Assembly: GCA_027919835.1 (NCBI GenBank)
Contig: JANVFP010000008.1
Location: 1,426,001-1,490,000 of the forward strand
Length of the DNA stretch: 64,000 nt
Direction of reading: 5' to 3'
DNA from: Lentinula raphanica
Taxonomy: Eukaryota > Basidiomycota > Agaricomycetes > Agaricales > Omphalotaceae
Positions within the stretch are counted from its first letter, which is position 1; each line of letters opens with the position of its first letter. A model generated the notes under the pieces. The model was not told the origin of the DNA. It saw nothing but the letters and a program-made list of their open reading frames with translations, and made no database searches. Shown in pieces: positions 1 through 12,348 of the stretch. Made by a program: the position numbers and the translations under genes.

Positions 1-726
1 CACAAGGACGAGGTGCTTCACAATCAGCAAAGTTTTACTTCCGCAAACAAGTCTGCCCCAATGGGAATACTCCCAAGTCTTCTGGATCCAGTTCTCCAGT
101 TAATGGATCTCGAACGAAGGATAGGAAGATGAGGAATTGTTTCCCGCCTCCGGAATTGCCAGAGAATGGAGTGCCCAAGGGGCCTGTGGAGGAAGAATAT
201 GAGGAGATGACTATAGATGAGATAATGAACGGAAAGGTTCGACCATCCTGGCTTTTTTGGATGCGAAGAGGGTTGAGCTAACACGCTGTCGAAGGGAGAG
301 TCAAATCCCGGCTTGTTGAGTTTGATTTGGGCCTACATCGACACATTAGATGTGAGCCCGCAAGAGTTATCCAAGATTCATGGATATCTCGATCTCATTC
401 GTCGGCGAGCAAACGGTAAGCTTATCATTTCCCGCGTGGATGACCATTCTAAGCTTTTGTCCAGGCTCTTTGCTTACACCCGCAACTTGGATTCGAAATT
501 TCGTTCGCGCACATCCTGCGTACGCTCATGATTCTGTGGTCACACAAGAGATGAACTATGATTTGATAGTGGCAATTGATGAGATGTGAGTAAACCTTTT
601 TCTTCCCTATATCGAACCAGCTAGTTGAACGGGGCTTTCAGCGAGCGAGGAGTTCGAAGTGTACCAGATCTTTTGCCCGAAAATTATACTGGCGGAGAGG
701 TTGACGGTGGCTCTATATCACCCTAG
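1..726 (+). CDS. GSH1: glutamate-cysteine ligase catalytic subunit, 3' part
   Basis: This is the C-terminal part of the enzyme that joins glutamate to cysteine, the first and rate-limiting step of cytosolic glutathione synthesis. The 5' part lies before the window. Exons read 3-236, 295-415, 465-585 and 642-726, joined in frame by GT-AG introns of 49-58 bp, with stop TAG at 724-726. Recognisable family segments are GRGASQSAKFYFRK near the start, MTIDEIMNGK, the AYIDTLDV block, and TPATWIRNFVRAHPAY followed by DSVVTQEMNYDL near the end; the last two match the conserved C-terminal region of eukaryotic GCLC. The tail PDLLPENYTGGEVDGG is typical of fungal members. The gene converges on ATP16 with about 200 bp between stops. 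Identification is secure from these blocks, but the catalytic N-terminal part cannot be checked here. Confidence 0.9.
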
Positions 727-925
727 TCCAGACTTAGCGTACACTTTTGTATATATCTAGCAGCAAAGAGTAGAACGATAGACGGAAACAGACCTGATAG
801 TAACTCGTTTCAGTACTCGACATGTATCGAAATGTTGTTTTCCGCGAAAAGTCCTTGATTTGGAAAAAAGGTTGGATTCTCTATCTCCATCTCTATCCAG
901 CAAAGGAACTGAGTAATCTATCCGC

Positions 926-1578
926 TTATTTTGAGCCGAGCGCATGCTGCAGTGACTCGTAAACATCCGCTTCAATACGCGCCTCCAACTTGTCTTCCTC
1001 TGATCCATTTCCGGAAGCCACTCGGAGAGCCTCTTGAAGGTTGGTGCGGATAGACTGTACCAAAGGTGAGAATGATTCGGAGAGCAATATGGATGTGAGC
1101 ACACCTCGACTGAGAAATCCTCCAAGGGTGCAGCCTCTACGGCGTTGATTGTGAGCTTGTTGTTGGGGTGAATGGTAGCAAATCCACCAGAGACTAGAAA
1201 TAACGTTCAACGAGCATCCTTTCGCAGCAAAGCCAAACAGCCACGTACTGAACCATTTCTTGGAACCACCGGCGGATTCAATGACCTCCACAACACCAGG
1301 ACGAAGAGGTTCGACAGAAGGAACGTGATTTGCGAGGATACCCATATCACCAGTAGCAGCACAGACGTTCACCTGGACAACGTCTGTCGAGCTGAAGATG
1401 GACTAGAGCGGATATTTTGAGTGAATTTTGAGAGAAGAGGGGGTTGGGAACGCACTTGGTGTGGTAAGGCCATAGAAAGTTGAATTTTGTCAGAAGCCTC
1501 TGCGTAACCACGACGAACGACATGGATAGCAGACGGAGCTCGTCGAGCAGCAGAGTTAATGAGGCGCAAGGAAGCCAT
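926..1578 (-). CDS. ATP16: mitochondrial ATP synthase F1 subunit delta
   Basis: This is the central-stalk delta subunit of F1Fo-ATP synthase (homologue of bacterial epsilon), which couples rotor movement to the catalytic head in the mitochondrial matrix. Four exons (1456-1578, 1249-1402, 1105-1193, 926-1054) give a 164-residue protein, the usual family length. Residues 1-25 are rich in Arg, Ser and Ala (MASLRLINSAARRAPS), as in a mitochondrial presequence. The beta-sandwich domain is clear from VNVCAATGDMGILANHVPS, followed by LRPGVVEVIE and the GGFATIHPNNKLTINAVEA segment. The C-terminal helical part (LQEALRVA...EARIEADVYESL) is complete. The gene shares a 172 bp divergent promoter region with the AlkB-like gene. 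Start choice is unambiguous because this ATG opens the presequence. Confidence 0.92.
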
Positions 1579-1750
1579 TTTGTTGTAAGCGGAAATTGGA
1601 GAATTGGTTTTGGGAGATGGGAGATTTCGGGAGAAGTTGAATATGCCGAAATATGCCGTGCTACTACTAGCGCTCTCTGTTCATGATTGCCATGTCAGGC
1701 CAATTGCTTGTTCTTCTTCTTCTTCATTGCCCTCACAGCTCCCACCGTTC

Positions 1751-4700
1751 ATGGTGCTCAACAAGAGAGCCCTAGAAGAATCACCTGAAGAGTATTCTTT
1801 CAAAGCAATCAAGCTACACCATCCAGATGCTGTTCCTCAAAAGCGAATCCATCCTGCCAGGGACAATCATGGACCTAACGACTCGGAGTGCAACCAGAGG
1901 ATACCTATCCTCCAGGAAGAAGGGGTACTAGTGGAAGATCGTGCAGAGTCAAAGCCGAGGAGGGAGTTATTGGTCATGCCCCCGATTTGGGCCCAGGTGA
2001 GTGAATTATTTTTCTGTCGTCAATCTCGCTCTAATTATAAGGCAGTCGCGACAAGAAGTGTGCGAAAGCTTTGCTTGGTTTCGCAGCTACCAAGGCGGAG
2101 TCTACTTCTCCAACAACTTGGCCAAAGGTTACCTATTAAGCGGTTACCCTGCAAAGTGAGATCCTCGTTCCAAGCATCGCCTTGTTTCCAATGATACTTG
2201 CACAGACGAGACGGCTTCTTTCACAATGGAAAGCTCATCCTTTCCCATGGGTAAGAATGCTCAGCATTGTGTGCTCCATCGAATGCATATACTTAGTCGT
2301 TGTTTCAGTGGAGGGAAAGCGGAGAGCTTGCAACAGTCCAAGGGCCAAGCAAAGCTCAAGCCTGCAGATGACCAGAAAGCAGATGATAAATCTGTACGCG
2401 CCCTACTCACCAACTACAAGCAACAAATACCGATTGTTTTACTCGTTGACGACAAATACGCGCTCTTTCCGTATGATCTTGGAGGCAAGAACATAACATA
2501 TGCGGTCCTTGGAGTTTATCTTATCACACACGCCTGGGGTACGCAGTCCTTCATATCCCTTCTTCTCGCCGAACTCAGTCAAATACTGACTTTGTGTCAT
2601 AGCGGAATACGAAACCACCAAAGATCGCCAAAAACATGTACGCTTCAAGTTCTCCTTCCAATGGTGCGAAGAACAGGTAACGATTCGCGCATTCTCTTCT
2701 GAATTGAACCTATCGTTGACGAAGAATGGAAGGGAGAACCATGGTGGCACGCGACTGAAAACAAATCAATGGGACGCCGGATTGTTCATATTCCTAGGCC
2801 AATTCCAGAAATTGCCAGCTGTACTCAAACTCCGGAAACTATCGACCCTTCCGGTTATGAAAGCGACGACCTGATGAATACCTCCTCTGACAGTGCCACT
2901 GCTCAAGGTACTCCTCCTTCCAGTCCGGAAAAGACTCCTTCTAGGTCTTCGAGACGTACTCCAGGTACTATTCCATGTGACGGTCCTAGATCCTACAATT
3001 GTTACTGACTATGCGATCAGTCAAAAAATCCCAGTTCTTACTTTCAGAGAGAGCGTGCGTACCACAATTGCACTTCACAGATTTATACATAATGAGATTG
3101 TGTCACTACAGCCCAGGCTTAGCAGATAGTAGATGTACCCATTGTGGGCTGCCCAGCCCATTGGTCTTCTCTGTCGGCTGGGTATGCCTCAACTCTGCTT
3201 GTTCACGCTTTTGGCACTTGCCCGGGAATGGAAATGATTTGATCCCTGATGAATTGGACTTCCATGAGAGGTTTTTACAACTGCAAACCCTAGCTGCCCT
3301 CGACGAGGGTTTTCGGAACATCGAACCTCCCCAACCTGAAACATCTCCTCTAGATCAGATTACTACTTTGCAATCATTCACCAGAGGGATGCACTGTAGA
3401 GAATGTGGAAGATTATCGTGCCGGTAAACATCCAGTTCCTCCATCTTTATACGACGATATGACGAATAATTCTTGTATCAGATTCAAATGGGAGCAATGG
3501 GAGTGCAAGCATTGTCAGGTAAATAGCTGTCTTAGACCTAGGTCGTCAATTTTTTTCTGATATCTATCAAGAATGTGCTACGTGTACATGGCATGGTCCG
3601 CCCTGTCAAGGACTTGAGGGATCTACAGCCGACAGCCAAATTCGAGTGGTATTCTGTTGGGAAAAAATCAGGTCAGAGGCATTGTGTCGTCGACGACAAC
3701 CAGAGGCTGAATCGACTGTCTTTAGGTATTACTAAGAAACCCGTATATGTGTTCGGTGAAGGGAATGTGGTAACATTCTCTTTACCTGATGGAAGGTATG
3801 CCCTTTGCCACATATAATCACTAAGTATACCTTATCATTTCGAAGAGGTCAGATCCATCACATTCAACATAACTCGAGGGGTTCCCGGGATCTAGCGCGA
3901 CTGGACAGTCTTTTTGAAGATTATCAAAAACAAGCAGCGGATGGAAGTCTACCGTTTCAAAGACACCCTCTGCGAAGTGTCAGTTGAATTCGTCTCGCTC
4001 TCTATCTTGTAACGTCACATTTGACATTGATTTGCAATGTTCAGCACAAAGGTACGGCCAAGCTATTCTCTCTTCCCGCCAGTAGATCTCAATGTGTTTT
4101 GTCAATAGTCCGGGGAGAACTTCTCACCAATTACTTTTCTCAGAACTGTTCGTCCTCTTTCCTATCTCTCTGTCATCTTGGTTGATATACAAGCTGAACA
4201 GGTGGAGAGCCCTACCATGTTGAGTCTTCTTCTAACAGCCTAAAGCTATGTTCTCTAACATGAATCAGTACGTTGGAGGGACTGACCACACGCTTTCTTG
4301 GGAAGTGGCCCCCCAGGCGGTCATTGAAGCAAAAAAGTTCATCGAAGAGCGAACTAAACAAGCCTTGAAGGATCGGAATAGCGAGGAATTCAACTTCAAC
4401 GAAGTCCTCAGGTGACTGTGCACTTTCGATTATCTAAATCTCAGGTTCATACTGATATTGTGTGCTTCGCAGTGCTGCGTACATGGAAAAGCAAAAGATG
4501 TCTGTTCGTATCGATCTTCTTGACCCGAATGAGCCCGTCTAATCTTGAGAACAGTTCCACACCGATGATGAGAAAGGATTAGGACCAGTAGTCGCTGGTC
4601 TATCGCTCGGGTCTCCCGCTCTCATGTATTTCCGTCGCCGAGATATCAAGCATGGACCCGAGCGAAGAATATGCTTGAGTATCATACTACGACATGTCAG

Positions 4701-4910
4701 TCCATCGTGTATCTGAATTCACTCGAATTAACGCTTCGAATATAGGGTGATATCCTGGTCATGGACGGCGCTGGCGTCCAGGAGTATTATGAGTAAGCTT
4801 AGTCAAGATCCTTCTCTCTCTTCCGACTCTAATTTCTATTGTGTAGACATATGGTAGAACCGACGAACTTCCGTATCGCGGCCACTGCCAGATTGATCAA
4901 CCCCAGTTAA
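1751..4910 (+). CDS. AlkB-like 2OG-Fe(II) oxygenase with Cys-rich N-terminal region
   Basis: This multi-exon gene encodes a large protein ending in a 2-oxoglutarate/Fe(II) dioxygenase domain of AlkB type. The iron ligands are visible: HTD (codons at 4558-4566, inside FHTDDEKGLGP) and a distal His (4848-4850) in EHMVEPTNFRIAATARL, followed by Arg positions expected to bind 2OG. The motif LSLGSPALMYFRRR is also family-typical. Upstream come two clusters of cysteine pairs (CTHCG...CLNSAC, and CRECG...CKHC) that could bind zinc, and a Ser/Pro-rich linker around 2850-2960. Members act on alkylated nucleic acid or protein; the substrate here cannot be told. The ATG at 1751 (MVLNKRALEESPEE) was chosen because coding character begins there; an in-frame upstream ATG exists at 1604. 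Exons are short with introns of roughly 50-60 bp. The stop is TAA at 4908-4910. The number and exact limits of internal exons are approximate. Confidence 0.7.
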
Positions 4911-5123
4911 CTTTTTTGGAAAAAGGATGGACCACTCATATCTATACCTATCTAACCTAAGATATGCTTCGTACTCTCTGTCTCTTGTGATTTGCTATCG
5001 GTTGCTTTTGCTATCCTCCCCTACTACTAACTACACTTGTTCATGAACACTGGCTCACTGCTATATTTATACCACATCACTTCTACACTCGTGCAATGAA
5101 AGCAGATTGAGTCATATTGAGTC

Positions 5124-8041
5124 TCAATATCTACCTCTCCTATGACGCTCAGGACTTGCTTGAGGTGTTCGAAGACCTCCGACACCGCGAACTCTCTGCG
5201 GGGCAGAATGATTTGAGATAACCTGCTCCAAAGCAGGAACTGACCCCGGCTAACAATGAGGGCAAAGCATTAAAGAACGTGGGCTTTCACAGGCTTTTAC
5301 CACTCACCGGTATACTGCCATTGCTCGCCTGTTTCGAGTAGAACGCCAGCAGATCGGCGATCTGGTTTTCAATGTTTTGTTTTTCCTGATGAAGCCGCCC
5401 AACTTCCTCCGTCATGCCATGAACCTCGCGCTTCAGCTCATTCTTGAGTTCCTCGACTTGAGCTGAGAACAATACTTAGTGCCGATTGGAGAAAGTGAGC
5501 GATTTTTGCCTACCTTGAATATTGATCGCAGTGGCCTCTTTCATGGCTTCTACGAATCGAAGCCGTTCACCCTTGATCTCGTTGGATAGTTCTGTGGTAT
5601 TCGTTCAGTCAACGTGGTATACCCATGAACACACGAACGCTGGTCTTGAACTCACCACTTGTGAGCAATCGCATAAGGCCCTCATGATCCTGCCGTTGTC
5701 GCTCTATGGCTTCAACTATCGCTTGGGTAGCTGGAAGAACGGACAGTCGTTAGACAGTGATTGCTACGTTACTCAAGAGGATGATGTACACACATATTGG
5801 GTTGACAGTTCCGCCTTGCCCCATGATGGGCCCAATAGCGTTATTCAGAGAGGTGCAAAATCTCCCAACTCCCTGATCGTTCACAAGCTGGCCTTGAGCT
5901 AGATTAGGTTCGTCTTGAACACCATCTTGAGGGGTGATCACTCCCAACGAATGGAGGACCTGCTGAAGACTGGCGGACAACACTTGAATCTGTGATGTTC
6001 CGCCGTTGACGAAAGTCTCAAGCCACTGAGTAAAGGCACGTAAGTAAAGAGGGTGCCTGTATCGACTGAGGCACACGTACAACGTTGAGTTCGTTGAGAT
6101 ATCGCACGCTATCGGCTTGTAGAACGTCGCGTTGAGCGTTCTTATCATTTTGATCACGTACAAGGGCAAGCATCTCTGTCAGCTATACGTTTGGAATATA
6201 AATCAGTTGAAGTCGAGAACTCTTCTGATGCATATGAAAAACCTGTTTTTGGACCTCCTCAGTCGAAGTGCAGGACGTTGATTCAGAGGCTGTTGGCGGG
6301 GTTCGACACTTGGAGCTCTCTACTAATTGTTTCAAAGTATTAGCAACGCCAGACGTCAGGAGCATCTTCATTTCGCCCAAAGACTCTTGAATGTCCACTA
6401 CATCTTGAGCGTTGTCCGTTTGCTTTGAAGACGACCCAATTTGAGACTTCATTGATCCGATGCAGTCATCGAGTTTTTCCAGTCTTTGATCTATAGATGT
6501 CATCGTATATCCTGTGGTGGAAACATCTTTGTTCACGTTTGATAGAATATGCCGAATGTCGTTCAAAGCGACCAATTGCTTGGAGTTTTGGACCTCTTGA
6601 GCCGCGATTAGGTCGGCAGTGTCAGGACAAGGACGAGTTGACATTGAGAAACCGTGAGCCGGTTCAATATGAGCCTTGCAATCCAATGTTTCTTGACGAG
6701 TGTCAATTCGCAACGGCATATCGTCGTGAAAAAAATCAATCCCTGTGGTCTCGTTTCTGACGTCCTCTGCTATGGGAGACACAGCAGGTCGCGTCCAAGG
6801 CTGAGACGCAGAAACTGGTGGAGTTGGACCAATACAGCCGTATGAATCAAATATCGAATCGCCCGAGTTTGTCCGTTGCATGTCTTGCTTCATATCTTGA
6901 TCTCTTCTAGGAGAAAGAGGAGACGGAAGAGGCCTGTTTCTTCGTGGCGAAAGTGGCAAAGAGTCAACCGAGTCCTGAGAATATTCTTTCTCTATCTGTG
7001 CGAGACGTTGCCTGACCATGGATCGTTTGCTCAGATTCGCGATAGAAGTGCTACGGAGCGAATGCGGAGAGGTGGGAGGTACTGACAGACTGTGAGCGAC
7101 GATGGGGGGTACGGAGCAAGGCGGCGTGTTTCGAGATTGCAAGCCTTCATTTGAAAACCTTTCTGAAGAGAAACCAGAATCATCAGCAGTATCGTGTTCA
7201 CTCTGAGGAGGAAGAGCAGGTAGACTTCTTTCTTCTGAAGGTTGAGGTAAAGGTTTTGAGAGATCAGCGTTAGGAGTCAACCTGGGTTCCAATCTTGTGG
7301 AATGCAGTTTTTCAGAATCCTCAAATCTGTAGATGCTCTTTGATTCTTGCATGAGGAGTATAGAGTCCCTTGGCTTTCATGAGAATATGTTCTATCAGTG
7401 AAGATAGATTGTACTCACCAAATCGTACTGACCCAACTGGCTCTTTCCGATACAGAAGGAGCCGCAAATGTTTCTGTCATGTCATCGAATACTAGTTCGA
7501 AGATTCTAGGATCTCCAAACCCTTTGGTAGATGTGGCTTGCAGGAGCATCAAATCCTCCTCTGAGATTCCGGATGTAGATATGGAGCGAACATCAGAACA
7601 GAATTTGAGTTGGATAGGGAAAGAATTGAATTCGGCTTGAGGATCAGAGCAGGTAAGGCGAAGGCAGCCCCATTCGAGCTCTGCAGTGCAAGGACTCCAG
7701 GTTGAACCAGATGAGTGACGCGAGAGATATAAGAGAGACCCTGAAAGGCGTGATCCAGACGGTGTGTACTGCAGAGGCGCTATACTAGGTATTTGCCGAA
7801 TGGAAGGTCCTTTCTTGAATAGACCGATTACTTTTGAAAGAGATTGTCGTATAGGCGATTTGTCTTTCTTTTGGCGAGGTGAAGCACTAGGAGGTTTACT
7901 AAGAGAAGAGAGTGGAGGAGTAGAGCAGATAGTTTGTTGACGTGTTTCGTATAGTTCGATTAGTTGTTTTGCGGACCCAGTACGCTGGAGACCACTGAAA
8001 TTACGCCGCGAATCTCGCGACTCTAATGGGCGTGGTCCCAT
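5124..8041 (-). CDS. PH-domain-like protein with C-terminal coiled coil
   Basis: This is a long, Ser/Pro-rich protein in several exons. The first exon (from ATG at 8039-8041) holds a PH-like beta-rich fold: LKFCSDVRSISTSG, then RIFELVFDDMTETFAAPSV, and it ends at SERASWVSTIW, the usual Trp-containing terminal helix of a PH domain. The first intron ends near 7367 and joins in frame as WDSILLMQESKS. The middle exon (about 6240-7366) is low-complexity, with many SPRR-type motifs that could be phosphorylation sites, then an amphipathic helix (SIDQRLEKLDDCIGS). The end is a coiled coil (EELKNELKREVHG...LHQEKQNIENQIADLLAFY). After ASNGSIP a GT-AG intron joins a short Arg-rich tail ending at TGA 5124-5126; without that splice the frame closes at 5287. 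A cytoskeletal or membrane-adaptor role is possible but is only inference. The gene is divergent from the alpha-galactosidase gene. Confidence 0.55.
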
Positions 8042-8364
8042 GAGTAGGAAATAGAAAGATGGTCAAAGCTGGACATATTACGACAAAATAGGAATTGCCA
8101 CGTGCATTAACGGCTCCCGGCCCGTTCACGGCCCCGGTTAAGTTGTCCATCTGGCTTCCTTTGCGCTTGCTCTTCACCTACCCCGAAATTCATCCACATT
8201 TTGCTTCTCTCTCCCTGTTCAGCAGATCTCTTTTTCCGACCAGATAATCGAAGCTCCTCGAGGTACACCGAAGTATCTCCCAAAGATCATATGTTCATAC
8301 ATCCAGCCTGATCTTCTACGTGCCCTTAAAACGAGCTCAAGAATGCATTGTATGAGCAGTTGCC
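8042..8364. promoter_or_regulatory. divergent intergenic region, PH-like gene and alpha-galactosidase
   Basis: This 323 bp stretch separates two divergent start codons. It holds no coding frame of note and a pyrimidine-rich run before the alpha-galactosidase ATG. No specific binding site was recognised. Confidence 0.4.
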
Positions 8365-10442
8365 ATGCAATATCTAAAGTTTGTACTTACCGTGATTGGA
8401 GTTCATGCTCTTCAGGCCAGCTTAGCGCTAGCTCAAACTGCGCCTAATTACGGTCAATGCGGCGGACTAGGATGGACTGGTGCGACAACCTGTGAATCAG
8501 GGTGAGCTGACACTGCAGCCTGGCCTTCGTCTCGAGTCCTAAAATCCAATCTTCCTGTAGCTGGTCTTGCGTAGTATCCAACGACTACTACTCGCAATGT
8601 GTGCCAGGATCTTCCGGGACTTCCACATCAACATCGACAGCCTCTACGCCGTCTCTGACTGGAATCGCCGCTACAGCGCCCACGACGCCACCATCCAAGC
8701 TTACTGGAATGCTTCCGGCTCTTGGGTACGCTGATGCTACACATTGTTGAATATCATAGCCATCTCATGGGTTCATGGAAGATGGAATCATTGGAATGCC
8801 TACGGCTGTAGCATCAACGATACCAAGGTTCTTGCCGCTGCTAATTCCTTCATCTCTCTGGGTCTCAAAGACGCTGGATATGAATACGTTAACATCGATG
8901 TACGTATCTCAGAACGATGTCTCAGTCTGGCTCCCGCTTGTAGTATTTACATTACTCGTAGGACTGCTGGCCTCTGATGGAACGAGACGCGACTACTCAT
9001 CAAATCGTTCCGGATCCTTCCAAATTCCCTAATGGAATCATTGGTGTCGCGTCTGAAGTTCATGCTCTTGGTCTGAAGATGGGTATCTACAGTGATGCTG
9101 GAACAGCTACTTGTGCAGGCTTTCCGGGTTCCCTCGGTATGGAAAGCCTTGACGCTGCCACATTTGCCTCTTGGGGTATTGATTACCTGAAATATGGTCG
9201 GTGACTGCTTCACATTCCTTCCAGTAACGACACAGCTTATTCTAAAGCTCGCCATGACAGACAATTGCAATGTACCTGCCAATTGGACTGATAGCTCCGT
9301 CAGTGTATTTCGCACTAATCCTGACAGTCCTCTTACCTCATCGAGCCTCAGGTTCCTCAGGATAACGATTGGTAGTAAGTACACAATCTCCCAGTGCACT
9401 TAGTTGCGTACATGCTCACATGAATTCTCAGCAACTCCAATTCCGCAATTCGTTATCGCCAAATGGGGTGGGCTCCTCCCAATCGTTGTTTCAACGATGC
9501 TGGCTGACGAGAAACCCCTTTAGAGCAGCGCTCGTTGATCAATCTCGACCCTTCCAATTTGATCTCTGCATCTGGGGTGACGCAAATGTATGGGATTGGG
9601 GAGCGCGAGTTGTAAGGACACGCTTGAGCCTTCTAGTTTGGTTACACTCACACTATCTGATTCTAGGGCCATTCTTGGAGGATGTCTGGTGACTCTTCGT
9701 TCGTCATTCTTCACCACATGGTCTTCATCTCTGGAACTCATCAGTGCTTCCTAGCCCAACATGGTCATACATAACCGAAATTATAGGAATCAATGTGCAA
9801 CATCTTTCGTCAATCGACTTCTTCTCGCACAATGACATGGATATGATGGAAATTGGTGTGTAGGACAGGTGTTTTCGACTTCTGAAAGGAACTTGGTCTT
9901 ATCTTGAACTTTGTTCGACCCCAGGGAATGGTGCACTCACTATTGAGGAGCAGAGAACCCATTTTGCCGCTTGGGTGTTCTTGAAGAGCCCCATTCTTCT
10001 GTAAGTGATGTGCGTTCTTTTCCCCTCAACTCTTCAATACTCCATCGATCCTGAAGTTTTTTTTTAGTTGAGCCTTCTCAACAGCACACAGATAGCCATC
10101 ATCACCAATCCCGAGCTTCTCGCTTTCTCTCAAGACTCAACGGTAGGCACACCTGCTGCTCCATTCAATGCGACCGCGTCCATGCCTACCACCTCCATTC
10201 CTGAATACTACTCGGGCCAATCATCAAAGGGAGTCCATGTGTTCATCATTAACACTGCTTCCTCTTCTGCTACAAAGTCCTTCGATTTCGCCAATATTCC
10301 CGGGCTTAGTGGAAGTGGGCCGTTTGTGGTACATGACATGTGGACCGGAACAGATTTGGCTGGAACTTACTCACTCAGTTCCACGTTTTCTGTGACTGTC
10401 GCGAGTCATGATACGGTTGCGTATAGCATCGCTAGTAGTTAA
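8365..10442 (+). CDS. secreted GH27 alpha-galactosidase with N-terminal CBM1
   Basis: This enzyme releases terminal alpha-galactose from galactomannan, raffinose-type sugars or glycoconjugates outside the cell. Residues 1-23 ([23 protein letters not shown]) are a signal peptide. A fungal cellulose-binding module follows ([15 protein letters not shown]...[12 protein letters not shown]), then a Ser/Thr linker. The GH27 catalytic barrel begins at [11 protein letters not shown] and contains NIDDCWPLM, the nucleophile motif DYLKYDNC (Asp), and the acid/base region [12 protein letters not shown]...WRMSGD. The C-terminal beta domain ends at SIASS. Exons include 8365-8501, 8561-8725, 8782-8899, 8962-9196 and 9261 onward. 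The last junction is odd: splicing at the obvious AG (10067) puts a stop straight after PILL, whereas a second AG five bases on (10072) restores the frame and gives [13 protein letters not shown], about four residues shorter than the family. A CBM1-bearing enzyme suits plant cell-wall degradation. Confidence 0.85.
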
Positions 10443-10504
10443 GATTGTTTTCAAGTGTAGGAATACAAAAAAGCAGAGTACAATCAATTTCAAGTCGAAT
10501 GTTT

Positions 10505-11801
10505 TCATATTCCTGCACCTCCAGTAACCTCCAAGCAGTGACCGCTCACATAGGAAGCAAGAGGTGATGCGAGACTGAGGATATTAGCATACCATCTGTT
10601 TCATCATTCGAACCAGACTCACAATAGCATACTAGCAGCCGCTTCATCTGTGCTACCACCACGCCTCAGAGGAATGAGCGGATAGGCCTCTCCAGATTTA
10701 GCAGCAGCATCCGAAGGGGGTTTGGCTCCCGGAACTCCAAGTGCGACCTTCTTACCATCGATTTCCATCGTCGCACCATCCTCTTTTGCCGCCGTCAGCC
10801 TAGTATGAATCAAACCGAACGCGACCGTATTGGCGCGGACACCGAACGGACCCCATTCTTTCGCAATGGTTTTAGTGAGTCCGATGACAGCTGCTTTAGC
10901 GGCGGCATAGTTTGCTTGACCGACATTGCCGTGTAAGCCAGAGGTTGAGGAGACGTTGATGATAGACCGGTTTTCGCGGTGTTCTGGCTATGTACCATAT
11001 GGGAAATGTTCGAATGAAAGTTCAACGGCGGAAGGTAAACCGGATTTACAGACCTTTACTCGGAAGTATGGGGCAGCTTGTCGTATGAGTCGGAAAGGTG
11101 CCCGGACATGGATCTTCATGATTATATCCCAGGTATCATCAGGTGTAGTGTGAAGCATCTTGTCGAAAGTGAAACCAGCTACAATAAATATATCAAGAGA
11201 AATGCCAGCTTCTTGGAGGTTACGGCTGACCGTTGTTGACAATATGGTTGATCTTTCCGTATCTCCTGTTGACGCAATTGACAAAGGTCAATGACTTGAA
11301 ACGCTAGATGAAAATAGAATGGGGACATACGCGACAGTGGCATCCACAATGCGTTTTGGGAAGTCTTCTGCACCAACATCACCTGCTACGGAAAGACAGT
11401 CTCCCCCTACGGATTTGATTTCTTTCTCCACAGAGGCGAGTTTCTTCGCATCGATACTACCCAAGAAAGTAATTCAGCATCAACCGGAGACTCAAACTCC
11501 TATCCCAAGTCTACTCACTCACTGATAACGACCTTTGCTCCTTCGGTTGCGAAGATGAGAGCAGCGCTACGACCAATTCCCTATTTTGGAGTCAGCATAA
11601 GAAATGTCAAGATATACTTGGATTGTGGTAACCTGACCAGCACCTGAAGACAAAATCAAAATAGAAATCCTTACTACATACACTATTCTCCGGAGTCGGA
11701 CATCAGGACTCACCGGTGATGATGGCAACTTCACCTGCTAAAAGCCCTCGAGCATATGTCTTCGAGAGATGTTGGGAGACTTGAGCAAGTCGATTAGCCA
11801 T
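10505..11801 (-). CDS. short-chain dehydrogenase/reductase, FabG-like
   Basis: This is a NAD(P)-dependent SDR oxidoreductase, closest in look to 3-oxoacyl-ACP reductases. The Rossmann start is VAIITGAGQGIGRSAAL (TGxxxGxG), split by two introns. NNAG-like HIVNN, the Ser of INVSSTSGL, and the catalytic YAAAK (Tyr-xxx-Lys) follow; the C-terminal LEVTGGAGI is typical. The frame opens at MANRLAQVSQHLSKTYARG, a short Arg-containing leader that could direct it to mitochondria, where fungal type II fatty-acid synthesis takes place, but this is inference. There are about eight short introns. The tail exon after a splice near 10580 ends at TGA 10505-10507. The true substrate cannot be read from sequence. 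The gene converges on the alpha-galactosidase gene with only about 60 bp between stops. Confidence 0.8.
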
Positions 11802-12348
11802 GGTAGTCAAAGAGAAAGACGAGTGAGATGTGTAAGTAGTACACGGGGAAGCATCCGGCTATCTGGTTGCCGGATCCCGGAAACGCTTTGCACTCTCGTC
11901 TCTTGAAGTTGCGAGCAATTGTCCGCGCTATTTGGCATCGTTCTAGGCTTTCAAATTCTTCCTGCTAATCATCAAGTAACAGCTTCACCGGTCGGATCAT
12001 CCCCATTATAGGCAATCAACGTCCTTCTCGCTACACGTTCGAGTCATTAGGAAGCTTCGTCTTGTCAATTTTGTTGCCAGGCGAAACTCCTGTAGCACTG
12101 ATGGGGACGGAAACTTGAAGATTGAAACGCTGCCAGGCGCTATTGAGCACTCGAGATGTACATGTAAAGGCTGACAGCGGTGAAAGCTTGCTGGAATACC
12201 TGTCTTCATCATCATGTAGAATTTAATATTTATCGACATCAAGCACCTGCAGGGTTGCGGGCTCTAAAATAGCACTTATCTCATGACCTGATTCTTTAGC
12301 CTTCAAATCAACCAAAAAATTATCATTTTAACCTTCTTTCCTTCTCCA
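11802..12348. other. intergenic, SDR and Ser/Pro-rich gene promoters
   Basis: This 547 bp stretch lies between divergent genes. I see no convincing coding frame, repeat or RNA gene in it. It probably carries both promoters. Confidence 0.4.

Noticed and set aside
10008..10067. Calling the alpha-galactosidase gene a pseudogene
   Set aside because: A second AG five bases downstream restores the frame, so an intact product is possible.
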